Origin: Angomonas deanei
Taxonomy: Eukaryota > Euglenozoa > Kinetoplastea > Trypanosomatida > Trypanosomatidae
NCBI GenBank assembly: GCA_903995115.1
Contig: LR877148.1
Location: 436,501 to 500,500 of the forward strand
DNA length: 64,000 bases
Direction: 5' to 3'
The stretch's first letter is position 1. Each line of letters starts with the position of its first letter. The translations under genes and the position numbers were made by a program. Below the pieces are notes generated by a model that saw only the letters and a program-made list of their open reading frames with translations, did not search any database and was not told where the DNA came from. This document shows positions 1 to 8,799 of this stretch, piece by piece.

Positions 1-584
1 TGCTGGAGGATAAGTTAGTCATAGGAAACGTCGGAGACACGGAGGCCATTCTCTGCCGAAGTGGAAAGCCAATCCTGCTCACCACGAAACACAACCTTAG
101 TAGCAACCCCGACGAACTGGAGCGTGTCCGCGGCGTGGGTGGAAGGATCTTTCAGAACCGCGTAGGGCACCCCAAGTTCAACCCCAGTGTGATTAGTTTA
201 GCGGTCACACGCGCCATCGGGGATGCCGGATACAAGCTCGACGAGTACACGGACGGTAAGCCGTCTGGGGTCATCGCGGAGCCCTCCACCAAGACGGTCC
301 AACTCACCAACGAGGATGAGTACGTGGTGATTGGCTGCGACGGTCTGTGGGATGTGATGACGTACGAGGATGTCACCAAGTTCTGCTGCGAGCGGCTGAA
401 GTCGAACCAAAACGCGCAGAGCGTCGCCGAGGAGCTGGTGCGTGCTGCCCTCAACAATGGTAGCAATGATAATGTGACTGCCATGCTAGTCCGACTGAAC
501 CGTGGCGTCAACCGCAACAGTCACGAGTTCCTACCAGAGGCCGCCGTCTCCACCTCTTCCCGCAATTTGACCGACTACTCGTAA
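1..584 (+). CDS. PP2C-type protein phosphatase, 5' end cut by window edge
   Basis: Partial C-terminal part of a Mg/Mn-dependent Ser/Thr phosphatase of the PPM/PP2C family; the open frame runs from base 3 to the TAA at 582-584, about 193 residues. Visible family motifs are GNVGDTEAILC, a basic segment before HPKF, LAVTRAIGD, VIGCDGLWDVM with its metal-binding Asp, and GSNDNVT near the end with the last metal-binding Asp. The N-terminal DGHGG motif must lie upstream of the window. The family usually has GDSR where this has GDTE. The next gene downstream is a clear paralogue, so this is a tandem pair. Substrate and location cannot be read from the sequence. Confidence 0.9.
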   Translation, partial: LEDKLVIGNVGDTEAILCRSGKPILLTTKHNLSSNPDELERVRGVGGRIFQNRVGHPKFNPSVISLAVTRAIGDAGYKLDEYTDGKPSGVIAEPSTKTVQLTNEDEYVVIGCDGLWDVMTYEDVTKFCCERLKSNQNAQSVAEELVRAALNNGSNDNVTAMLVRLNRGVNRNSHEFLPEAAVSTSSRNLTDYS

Positions 585-1313
585 ACTATATATATGCTGA
601 AGCGCAGTACCAAAACAAAAAAAAAAAAATAACCGAAAAAGGAATTAGAAAAGAAGGAACCGAAAGGAAAACACTCATGAGCACCAATAACGATTCATTT
701 ACAAATAATAATAATAATAATAAAAAACTAAAATATTAAAGGTCAAGGGGGACTGAAAATGAAAGTACATATTTCCGTCAAAAAAGAATATTGTGGAGAT
801 TAATCTTTTTTTTTTTTTTATCCCCCTTTGATTATGTTGAAGTTGTACTCTTGGAGAGAGATATTGTCATGTATATACGATAATACTGTTAGATACAACG
901 CTCTTTTATTTTGTGTTTTCCTTTTCTCATTTTGTTGCTAACCCAGTTCACTGAAGATAATTCTGTATGAACGATATAAAATAAGAAAACGACCCGCCGT
1001 CCTACAAACTCAGAAAATTCCTTTTTTTTTATTTTTCATATACTAGTAGAAAACCGTATGTACGTAAATTATCAATGTCTTTTTTATTATTGTTCTTTTT
1101 TTTGTTTGTTTGTTTTGCACCGACCTGTGCACGTGCGTTTGCGCTTGTTGCGTATGCAACAAAAACGAACAGGACCATAAAAATATACGCCTCTTCTCCA
1201 CTTCTCATCAAAGAGTTTTTTTTGTTTTTAAAAAGCAAAAAAGAAGAACCAATTTTTTTTTCCTTTCAAAATAGTATTTAATAGTAAGTCCGTTTGGTGG
1301 AGATTTTTCTCGT
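585..1313. other. AT-rich intergenic spacer
   Basis: No supportable gene. It holds an (AAT)n microsatellite at about 704-722, several T and A runs, and a T/C-rich tract ending in AG near 1253-1274 that is the likely trans-splice acceptor for the next gene. Short open frames here are driven by T runs. Confidence 0.6.
704..722. repeat. (AAT)n microsatellite
   Basis: About six tandem AAT units in the spacer between the two PP2C genes. Confidence 0.8.
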
Positions 1314-2468
1314 ATGCTACAGAGTGAACAACGACCTCATTTATCAAGTATGAAAAGCGAAAAAAGTGTTCACTCATTGAGTCTCCAGACGCACGGTTTT
1401 AAACCGCCTCGTGCACCATTAGCAGAGGGTAGCGAGGATAACGTAGGACATCAGGGAAAGATGGAGCGACAGTCCTCGGTGCTCACCACACCGCTGAGTA
1501 ACAAGTACAATCTTCCCGGTGTCCTCTGTAATGACAGTATTAGCAACTGTGGCTCGGAGGGCGCCACGTCCACCATGTGGCGTATGATGGACTTTGGTGT
1601 GTCGGCGGAACAGGGTACGAGGAAAACAATGGAAGACAAGCACACGATGCTGGCGGAGGGGATCCCCTTCTTTGGGGTTTATGACGGACACGGCGGCACG
1701 GGTTGTGCGGAGTACCTCCGTGATAATCTTCATAGACTTATTCTCAGTCACCCGGAGGTGAAAACACAACCCGATAAGGCGCTGAGAGAGGGCATTTTGG
1801 AGGCCGACCGAGCCTTTCTGAAAAAGTGCGAGGCGGAGCAGACGGACTCCGGTTGTGTCTGCGCCGTTGTCCTCCTGGTGGGGGACAAACTGGTAGTGGG
1901 CAACGTCGGTGATACCGAGATTGTCTTGTGCCGCGATGGAAAGGCGACGGCTCTCACGACAAAGCACTCCCCAAAGTTTGACCCCACCGAGGCGGACCGC
2001 ATCCGGGCCGTCGGCGGAAAGATGATTGGCCATCGTGTCGCACACCCAAAGTTCAATGGGAGGGCCTGCAGCCTCGCGGTGTCGCGCGCCATCGGGGACG
2101 CCACCTTCAAACTAGACAGCTACACGGGCGGGCAGCCGTCCGGTATCATAGCAGAGCCGTACACCACGGTCCGTAGAATTACCCCGCAGGATGAGTTTCT
2201 CGTCATTGGGTGTGATGGACTGTGGGATGTACTGACGCACCAGGAGGTGGTGGATATTTGCCGCCAGTGCGACGACGACGGCGCCACGCCCCACATGATC
2301 ACGGAGGCACTAGTGGACGAGGCCATGCTGCGTGGTAGTACGGACAATGTAACGGTCGCGTTCGTCTCAATCCAAAGTATCCCGCACGGCGATCTCTCGC
2401 GGAATAGAAGTTCGGCCTTCTCCATTTCTAGAAAAGGATCCGATTGCTACTCGATGAGCGGAAAATAA
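1314..2468 (+). CDS. PP2C-type protein phosphatase
   Basis: Complete 384-residue PPM/PP2C Ser/Thr phosphatase. A poorly conserved leader of about 85 residues precedes the domain. The order of motifs is GTRKTMEDKH (about 100), FGVYDGHGG (DGHGG about 124-128), GNVGDTEIVLC, AHPKF, LAVSRAIGD, VIGCDGLWDVL (about 297-307) and GSTDNVT. All metal-binding Asp positions of the family appear present, so it should be active. It is a tandem duplicate of the truncated gene at the left edge and shares the GDTE variant and the HPKF segment. The start ATG is 40 bases downstream of a T/C-rich tract with AG, consistent with trans-splicing. Physiological substrate unknown. Confidence 0.93.
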   Translation: MLQSEQRPHLSSMKSEKSVHSLSLQTHGFKPPRAPLAEGSEDNVGHQGKMERQSSVLTTPLSNKYNLPGVLCNDSISNCGSEGATSTMWRMMDFGVSAEQGTRKTMEDKHTMLAEGIPFFGVYDGHGGTGCAEYLRDNLHRLILSHPEVKTQPDKALREGILEADRAFLKKCEAEQTDSGCVCAVVLLVGDKLVVGNVGDTEIVLCRDGKATALTTKHSPKFDPTEADRIRAVGGKMIGHRVAHPKFNGRACSLAVSRAIGDATFKLDSYTGGQPSGIIAEPYTTVRRITPQDEFLVIGCDGLWDVLTHQEVVDICRQCDDDGATPHMITEALVDEAMLRGSTDNVTVAFVSIQSIPHGDLSRNRSSAFSISRKGSDCYSMSGK

Positions 2469-3137
2469 TAAACAGCAGACAGCACGACAGACGAAGAAGG
2501 AGAAGGAGAGAGTGGGACTGTATATATATAAAAAAAGGTCAAAAGGCAAAGAACAGTAAAAAAGGAGCGTAACGCCGTGACTCCTTCTCCCCCTCGCTTC
2601 TCTTTCTTCCTCTGACGGTGATCTGGAATGTTCTGATGTTTTTTAGCATCCATCTGTTCTGCGTTGTTGTTTTTTGTTTTCGTTGCTTCTTTTTGAAACG
2701 ATCTTTTCCTCCCCGACCTGTTTTTCCGCCTCAGTTTTTTTTTTCCCCCCTATATATATTATTTAGTCACTTTCGAAATTCTCCAGATTATTGTATAACG
2801 AGCTATATTCTTTTCATGTAATGTCTTCCAAAGATTTTAAAAAAAAAAATGTAAATAATCAAGCTGTATGATAAAGAAACACATGTAAACTTCATCTTTT
2901 CCGATTCTTTTCCTTATGTCCTTTATCACTGTTATAGCTACGCGATAAAATATACTTGTTCTTGGCCGAAGTCCAAGGGTTTAGCTGTTCTATCACCTTT
3001 TTGGTTTATTTAATGTTCCTCATTATTATGGCTTGGCTCTTCCTCTATCATCTATTTGTATTGACCACCCCTTTGCCCACCCTCTAAACTATTTTTATGT
3101 TTATTATTATTATCAGTATTAGTAGTTGTACATGTAA
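2469..3137. other. AT-rich intergenic spacer
   Basis: No supportable gene. T and C+T runs dominate. A pyrimidine-rich stretch near 3064-3115 ending in CAG probably gives the acceptor for the following gene. A short ATG-TAA unit abuts the next start (3132-3137). Confidence 0.5.
3132..3137 (+). promoter_or_regulatory. Start-stop mini uORF directly before the main ATG
   Basis: ATG TAA at 3132-3137 is followed with no gap by the ATG of the WD40 gene at 3138. If the mRNA is spliced at any AG upstream of 3132, a scanning ribosome meets this minimal uORF first. Regulation is inference only. Confidence 0.35.
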
Positions 3138-4433
3138 ATGGATAAGACAGATGAGGATTTAGTCTTTTCGCCGTGCGGCTTACCGCCCTGGGCGACCAAG
3201 TACGATAGTGACCCCAAGCCTTCCCCTTCACAGGACCACGCGACGACGTATCACAACGGCACCTCCAGCGAGAGTTGTGACATGCTGCCGTTGTTTTCCC
3301 TCACTTCCCACGCGTCTTCTATCGCTCAAATGGAGTATAACACCCGGAAAGACCTACTGGCAATGGTCACGTCCCTGCATGAGCTGCTGATGGTCAAGAC
3401 TGCTTTTGTGGGTCATTTGCTCTCGCAGCAGTCCGAGGGCGGAGAGGATATGTGGGAGCCGAGTGAGGAGGTCACCCACGTGGACACCTGTCCGTGCAAG
3501 TGTGAGGCGCTGCAGTGGATCCCATGGCAGCAGGGGACGGGGGTATGTGTGTTCCTGCCGGAGGTGAAGGAGGCGCGAATCTATAGTCTCATCCAGGAAA
3601 AGTGGGTCCTGCTGGATACGGTGGCCACACGGGATGCGACGGTGTTTTCCATTTCCCCCTTGTACTCCATCGCCCTCGCGTTTGCCGGGGGTAAGCTGGA
3701 GCTTCTCGCCCGACAAAACCCAACAAGCAGCGGGAATGTCTGGCAGCAGACGTCCCTTTTAGAGGAGGATGACGTCGTGGAGACTTCAGGCAGGGCACGC
3801 ACTGGGGTGAAGGAGCGGTATTGCATGGAGTGGGATAGCACGGGTATACTGCTGGCAGTGGGCTCCAAGGAGGGGAGGCTGCGTATTTTTCTTGTCGCCA
3901 ACAGCGGAACCGAGTTTCAGAGCACGGTGTACATGGACGACCAGTTCAGCCAGATGGGTGGCATTACACAAGTCTCGTGGGCCCCCCTCCTCGGGCGCAG
4001 CTTTTTAATTCTCGCTGTAGTGAGCCCTAGTCGGGTGACGCTGATTGTGTTTCGCCGCTCGCGTCATTTGCTACTGGGCTACAAGAGCAGCACCAGCCGC
4101 TCCTCCTCCTCCCGTTCCTCCCAGCTGCACTTGCTGACCTCCACCAGCATTACCGTTAGCCAAGCCCTCCAGCTCATCTGGGACCCCTCTACCTCCAACT
4201 TTACCACCACCCACGCCGACGGAACGGTGTGCTCGTGGGAGCTGAATATTCGCTACACTCACGCGGGGTCCGGCGCGGGGGCGCCCTCCCCTTCTGTGGA
4301 GGGACCCACACCAAAAAAAGGAGAAGGCACCCGGACAGGAAGGGGAACCGAAACTGGCGCTTCACATTACGGCGACGAAGGTAAGTGCGTTCCACCCCGG
4401 CGCAGGAAACGTCTAATAGGGGTGTACGTGTAA
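3138..4433 (+). CDS. WD40-repeat protein, Seh1/Sec13-like nucleoporin candidate
   Basis: A 431-residue protein read as one frame. Repeat-like blocks are present: CKCEALQWIPWQQ (about 115), CMEWDSTGILLAVGSKEGRLRIF (about 230-255), ITQVSWAPLLGRSFLILAV (about 275-295) and a final THADGTVCSWEL. The phrase WAPLLGRSF resembles the WAPNxGRSY segment of Seh1-type WD40 proteins, which belong to the Nup107-160 scaffold and the SEA/GATOR complex. The last 50 residues are low complexity. A perfect GTAAGT at 4381 lies in this tail, so the true C-terminus may come from splicing (see the intron candidate). Family-level assignment is fair; identity as Seh1 rather than Sec13 or Aladin is inference. Confidence 0.5.
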   Translation: MDKTDEDLVFSPCGLPPWATKYDSDPKPSPSQDHATTYHNGTSSESCDMLPLFSLTSHASSIAQMEYNTRKDLLAMVTSLHELLMVKTAFVGHLLSQQSEGGEDMWEPSEEVTHVDTCPCKCEALQWIPWQQGTGVCVFLPEVKEARIYSLIQEKWVLLDTVATRDATVFSISPLYSIALAFAGGKLELLARQNPTSSGNVWQQTSLLEEDDVVETSGRARTGVKERYCMEWDSTGILLAVGSKEGRLRIFLVANSGTEFQSTVYMDDQFSQMGGITQVSWAPLLGRSFLILAVVSPSRVTLIVFRRSRHLLLGYKSSTSRSSSSRSSQLHLLTSTSITVSQALQLIWDPSTSNFTTTHADGTVCSWELNIRYTHAGSGAGAPSPSVEGPTPKKGEGTRTGRGTETGASHYGDEGKCVPPRRRKRLIGVYV

Positions 4434-4546
4434 TCCTCATGATTGGTGAAAGATAATCCAGCGTGCTATTGGATGGTGAAATGGCCCCTAGTACTCTTAC
4501 TCCGTCATAAAAATATCCCCTTTCTCACTTTTTTTTTTCACTGTAG
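4381..4546 (+). other. Candidate cis-spliced intron (GT-AG)
   Basis: GTAAGT begins at 4381. A ten-T pyrimidine tract and CTGTAG end at 4546, giving 166 bases. Removing it joins the WD40 frame to ...GDEELERWKG and a TGA at 4597-4599. Without splicing the frame also stops soon (4433). The same AG is the natural trans-splice acceptor for the next gene, so the 5' site may be chance. Confidence 0.3.
4524..4546 (+). promoter_or_regulatory. Probable trans-splice acceptor for the LRR gene
   Basis: A C/T-rich tract with a ten-T run followed by CACTGTAG lies eleven bases before the ATG at 4557. This rules out in-frame starts further upstream. Confidence 0.6.
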
Positions 4547-4556
4547 AATTAGAGCG

Positions 4557-5327
4557 ATGGAAAGGGATAAAAAAGTTAGAAAAGATGCCAAACGAGTGAC
4601 CACCGCCAAACCAGCAAGACGTAGTAGCGACAAGGCCGGCACCTTTAGTAACCCAAAGAAGGATCCCATCTACCGCATCATGCACACCCAGCCGCGGTCA
4701 GATTTGCTAGAGGTACGAAAGTCAAAGTTCGCGCTCCCGCACTGCGAGAGGGCTTCCACGTACTTTGATCAGTCCTACATGCAGAACCCACTTCGACGAC
4801 TGAGACTTCAAATTAGCTGCAGCGGCCCGTCCGGGATGAATCTGCTGTTTCCCAAAATGTTTCATCACTGGCAGACACTCCGTTTACTAGACTTGTCCAG
4901 AAACAACTTGGACACCGACGATATTGTCAACCTGTGCAATGGCATGAAGGTGGAGGAATCTTCATCCCCCTTGGAGGTGCTGGACTTGAGTTATAACTGT
5001 AGAATCGGCAATAGTGGGGCGGTCCACATTCTGCAGCGCACGATGCACAGCAAGAGGCTGCGGGCGGTGCTGCTCAAGTGTACCGGCGTGGACGACAGAG
5101 GCGCCGTCGCACTGCATCCATTCCTAAAGAGTCGGCCAGTGCCCGAAGCACTACCGGAAGGGGTCGAACCCATTCGTACCGATCAGTGTAGTAATTATGC
5201 ACACTTTTATCTCAATTTGAATGAGAATTTTATCGGTAGTGTGGGAACGGACGTGCTGGGCAAACAGCTGCCGGCCTACATCTCCCTCACCGTCACGAAA
5301 CAAAAGTACGCCAAATCACTCCCGTAA
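4557..5327 (+). CDS. Leucine-rich repeat protein
   Basis: A 256-residue protein. The start at 4557 (MERDKKVRKD) was chosen because it is the first ATG after the acceptor at 4546. A basic N-terminus of about 40 residues is followed by LRRs of the ribonuclease-inhibitor type: LRRLRLQISCSG, LRLLDLSRNNLDTDDIVNLC, LEVLDLSYNCRIGNSGAVHI, LRAVLLKCTGVDDRGAVAL and FYLNLNENFIGSVGTDVL. Such repeats make a protein-binding curve; in flagellates they are common in axonemal and basal-body proteins, but nothing here proves that role. The gene follows the WD40 gene by 123 bases. Confidence 0.7.
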   Translation: MERDKKVRKDAKRVTTAKPARRSSDKAGTFSNPKKDPIYRIMHTQPRSDLLEVRKSKFALPHCERASTYFDQSYMQNPLRRLRLQISCSGPSGMNLLFPKMFHHWQTLRLLDLSRNNLDTDDIVNLCNGMKVEESSSPLEVLDLSYNCRIGNSGAVHILQRTMHSKRLRAVLLKCTGVDDRGAVALHPFLKSRPVPEALPEGVEPIRTDQCSNYAHFYLNLNENFIGSVGTDVLGKQLPAYISLTVTKQKYAKSLP

Positions 5328-5483
5328 TGGCCTTGTACTATATATATCTTTAAACACATAACTTGTTGTTTTTTTTTATAACCCGTTTAATCTCTTTTAA
5401 AGATAAGCTTGTATCTCTCCCTCTGATCATTGTATTTCGGTGTTTTGTGGTCTGTTTCTTCTGTTCACTGAAATGACCTATGA

Positions 5484-5503
5484 TCTCTCTTCCCTCTCTC
5501 TAG
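5484..5503 (+). promoter_or_regulatory. Probable trans-splice acceptor for the CCDC146 gene
   Basis: A run of C/T (TCTCTCTTCCCTCTCTCTAG) ends in AG at 5503. The next ATG is 5521, so the in-frame ATGs at 5440 and 5473 would not be in the mRNA. Confidence 0.65.
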
Positions 5504-5520
5504 ATCGTAAATTAGTAGAA

Positions 5521-8500
5521 ATGGATGACCCCTCCAAAGGGTTTGACGGCGCCTCCGATGTGACCCACTCCACCGCCTTCCTTATTCTAGACTCGCTGAT
5601 CGACGAGGGCCAGCTGGTGGAGGAGCGGGCAAACTTTCTAAAAGAAAAGTTTCGCGATCTGCACTCCCGTGTGCTTTCCATTTATAAGCGAGACAACACC
5701 CTCTTGAAACGTGCCCGAGAGCTACGCACTGTCCTGGATGAGGAGCGACAACGCGTCCAGTCGAAGCGGGAGGGCGCCCAAAAGGATGATCAGGAAATCC
5801 AGCGGTTAAAGAATCAGTTAATAGTGGCGGAGCAGGAGCTGACGGTGGCGCAGGAGAGAGAAAGTGTCCTGCAGGTCGAGGCGTTGGAGTATGACCGAAA
5901 GAAACAGAACTTTATTCTCGAAAAGGAGGACGCGGTAGCGGCAGAGGAGGCCCGACTACGGCCCAAGCTTCTGTCCTTGCAGGAGGAGATTAATGAAATG
6001 GGTGGCCAAATCAAGACACTCGTTTCCTCCTACGAAGAGCTTCTCACGCAACAGAAACAGGTGGCGAGTGATGAGGCGGAGTGCAAGGAAGAGATTGTCA
6101 ACTACAGTAGTACCCTCGCCCATGCGAAGCAAATGTTCTCCAATGTAGAGAAGGACCCCGATAGAGCCAAGAAACAGCTGGAGCTAGTGACCCATAGCCT
6201 CTCCGGGGCGGCAAAGGAGCTGTCCAACATTGAGGAGAAAATAGCGTCACAGGATGAGCTGATTGCCAAACTGGAACTGAAGCAGAGTAGCCGCTCCACC
6301 GAGGTCGCGAAGGCACGGGAAAATTTGGAGACCATCCGGGAAGAGCTGGACAAGAAGCGCAAGGCGTTGGCGACCCTCAATGCCTCCCTAGAAGTAGAAT
6401 TGGAGACGCGGCAGGCGTTTCAGGACCGTCTGACGGAACTAGACCACGTGATCAAGGCGACAAAAATATCGTCCACGCAGGAGATGGACGGGCTAGACCG
6501 CGTGAAGCGGGAGAAGGAGAAGCTCATGAAAGACTTCACCAACATTGAACAAGCGACCGATCGGATTCTCTATGAGATCAAGTCCCTCGAGGAACAGGTT
6601 AACCTGATCGACAAGGATATCAGCAACATTCAAAACAAGCGGAAGGACTTTGAACGGCAAATAGCAGACGCAAAGGCGAATGTCACCGCTCGAAGCAAAT
6701 TACTCCTGAAGGAACAATCCAAGGAAAAGGACTTCACCACCAAGGCGAACACCCTCATGGAGGAGATTGAGGAGTTGGAGGAGCTACTGCAGCAGAAGCG
6801 GAAACAGGAGGACATCAAGGAGCGCGAACACGTCGCCATCAACAAGAAACTCACCGGCGCCACACGCGAGTGTGCACGGGAGGCGAGCAGAGTAGTGCTC
6901 GCCAAGAATGAACTGCGCATGAAGGAAATGTATTATCAAGAGATTGTCCGCCGTCATGAGGAGCTGGAAAAGCGGCTAGACTCCATTTTAGAAGTGTTTC
7001 ACGCCGTCAAACGGGAGAGAGGCCAAAAGGCGACACAAATTCAATCCGTTACCCAGAAAATGACCGAAGTAGCGGAGAAGACGAAGATTCTGGAAAACGA
7101 GCTAGAGGTGCTGATTCGGGAGTCTGTCCTGAAAGAGAAGGAGTTGGTGCGAAAGAAGCGTCAAACTCACGAAGTCACCCAATCGTGTGCCATGCTACGC
7201 CTGGAGAAGAGCAAACAAAAGAAGAATTTGGAGTTGACCGTAGAAAAGGAACAGGAGATCAAGTCGGAGGTGCGTCGCACGAATACCCACGTCGCACAAG
7301 TGGAGGAGTCCATGATTAACTTTAGAAACATGTACGAGGATGTGGTGGACAGTCGCAATCAGGCCGGCGTGAACCTCATCGACCGAAACGACGAACTGGC
7401 GCTGCTGGTCGAAAAGGTAAAGGCGCAGGAGGTGGCGCTGGAGCACGGTGTGATCATTACCAACGCTAGGGCGGAAGACATTCGACGGTTGAAGATTCAC
7501 TTGGGGGACCTATTACGTGAAGTGAAGGTGTGCCAAAGTTCCCTCCCCAAGGTCAAGCAGCTGGAGGAAGAACTCGCAAAGCTGACCGAAGAAATCGAGG
7601 ACGAGCGGTGGAAGACGGAAGTCATTGAGAAGGACCTCACCGACCCGAATAACACGCAGCGGTGGCGGAAGATTGAGCCCGCCAAGTTGAACACGGCGGC
7701 GGTCGACAACACCATAAAGGCTAGTATTGCGCATAGTATGAAGAGTGCGGATAGTACACAGGGCGCTGCCGCCGATGGGAACGCCGTCATCGCGGCCGAC
7801 GGCAGTGAGCCGATGCCCGTCAACGCCGGCGGTCCATCAGAGGAGTACATTCGACTACAAGCCAAGTGCCAAGATTTAGAGTCCCGCATGAACGACTTGA
7901 ATGAGAAACTTCGCGAGAAGGAGCTCATTTACGCCGAGGTCTCGGAGCTGTCGGACCGGGTGGGGTCCCAGGCGGAGTCTGGCAAGGAACACACCCTCCA
8001 GATGGCCAAACAGGTGAATCAATATCAGAGTAACATGCGGAACAAGACACGCCAGATCATGTCCACCATCGCGGAGCTGTCCCTCTTCCAATCGTCGAGT
8101 ATTCAGGCCCAACAGGAGGTGCAGCGTCTGGAAGAAATTGTCGCCCAAGCGGAGGAGCGCATGGCCGCAGGGGAGGCACCCTTCCTCGAGGCAGAAGAGG
8201 AGTACGAGCGAGAGAAACAGAGCAATGAGCGGTATGCCGAACAGCTTCGTCGAAATAAGGAGAGACAGAATGGCGTGGAGCCGCCCCGATCGACGGCGGA
8301 GGTACGACCCACCGCTTACATCCCCGACGGGGACCTCCTGGGTGTCCCGCGTCCCTATGGTAATCACGCACCATTCAAGCCCTCCGCGCCACCTGGCCGT
8401 TTCAAAACCTCCAATGTCCCCATCAGCTCACAGAACCGAAGGGATGAGGTGGGCAACTATAGTAGTGCAATTGACGGCCCCCGTCATCAGGCGTCCACGC

Positions 8501-8574
8501 CGCCCCCCGTCGCTGGCGGACAGCTGCGGTTGAGTGAAAGGGCGGAGACTCCCCCTCCTAGAGGATCTCAGTAA
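5521..8574 (+). CDS. CCDC146: CCDC146/MBO2-type coiled-coil flagellar protein
   Basis: 1,017 residues from ATG 5521, the first after the acceptor. Almost the whole length (about 50-900) is heptad-rich coiled coil with Glu, Lys and Gln. Near residues 690-700 is DPNNTQRWRKIEP and later RMNDLNEKLREKELIYAEV, followed by a segment ending IMSTIAELSLFQ; this order resembles CCDC146 of animals and MBO2 of Chlamydomonas. The C-terminal 130 residues are Pro/Ser-rich and disordered. In known organisms the family sits on axonemal doublets or centrioles and affects flagellar beating. It is strong evidence that this organism has a flagellum. Assignment rests on remembered family patterns. Confidence 0.75.
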   Translation: MDDPSKGFDGASDVTHSTAFLILDSLIDEGQLVEERANFLKEKFRDLHSRVLSIYKRDNTLLKRARELRTVLDEERQRVQSKREGAQKDDQEIQRLKNQLIVAEQELTVAQERESVLQVEALEYDRKKQNFILEKEDAVAAEEARLRPKLLSLQEEINEMGGQIKTLVSSYEELLTQQKQVASDEAECKEEIVNYSSTLAHAKQMFSNVEKDPDRAKKQLELVTHSLSGAAKELSNIEEKIASQDELIAKLELKQSSRSTEVAKARENLETIREELDKKRKALATLNASLEVELETRQAFQDRLTELDHVIKATKISSTQEMDGLDRVKREKEKLMKDFTNIEQATDRILYEIKSLEEQVNLIDKDISNIQNKRKDFERQIADAKANVTARSKLLLKEQSKEKDFTTKANTLMEEIEELEELLQQKRKQEDIKEREHVAINKKLTGATRECAREASRVVLAKNELRMKEMYYQEIVRRHEELEKRLDSILEVFHAVKRERGQKATQIQSVTQKMTEVAEKTKILENELEVLIRESVLKEKELVRKKRQTHEVTQSCAMLRLEKSKQKKNLELTVEKEQEIKSEVRRTNTHVAQVEESMINFRNMYEDVVDSRNQAGVNLIDRNDELALLVEKVKAQEVALEHGVIITNARAEDIRRLKIHLGDLLREVKVCQSSLPKVKQLEEELAKLTEEIEDERWKTEVIEKDLTDPNNTQRWRKIEPAKLNTAAVDNTIKASIAHSMKSADSTQGAAADGNAVIAADGSEPMPVNAGGPSEEYIRLQAKCQDLESRMNDLNEKLREKELIYAEVSELSDRVGSQAESGKEHTLQMAKQVNQYQSNMRNKTRQIMSTIAELSLFQSSSIQAQQEVQRLEEIVAQAEERMAAGEAPFLEAEEEYEREKQSNERYAEQLRRNKERQNGVEPPRSTAEVRPTAYIPDGDLLGVPRPYGNHAPFKPSAPPGRFKTSNVPISSQNRRDEVGNYSSAIDGPRHQASTPPPVAGGQLRLSERAETPPPRGSQ

Positions 8575-8754
8575 CGCACACTCCTCTCCCGTGTAAAAAT
8601 ACGCATATTTGTGTTTGTTTTATGATTATTATTTTTGTATTATGTAAATCATGTATTTTACCATCTGTATTACAATTGTTCTACTATTCTACTTTTTTCT
8701 GACTTGGCGGTGTTGTGTTTGAGATCGGTTTCGAAGTACACGAAATGCACTATA

Positions 8755-8793
8755 TCCTCCTGCCCTCCTCCTATCTTTCTCACTTTCGTACAG
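8755..8793 (+). promoter_or_regulatory. Probable trans-splice acceptor
   Basis: A 35-base pyrimidine-rich tract ends in CAG at 8793, six bases before ATG 8800. It sets the start of the following gene. Confidence 0.65.
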
Positions 8794-8799
8794 ACGAAC

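Noticed and set aside
1075-1281. Open frame of 68 codons on the + strand
   Set aside because: Its residues are mainly Phe, Leu and Lys from T and A runs, and it lies in the spacer that holds the next gene's acceptor.
2618-2821. Open frame of 67 codons on the + strand
   Set aside because: Phe/Pro-rich translation of a C/T-rich spacer with no protein-like features.
2961-2982. Short hairpin (CTTGG...CCAAG) in the spacer
   Set aside because: Only a five-base stem, no Sm-like site, tRNA or snRNA features around it.
5440-5520. Upstream in-frame starts for CCDC146
   Set aside because: They lie before or within the polypyrimidine tract and acceptor ending at 5503.
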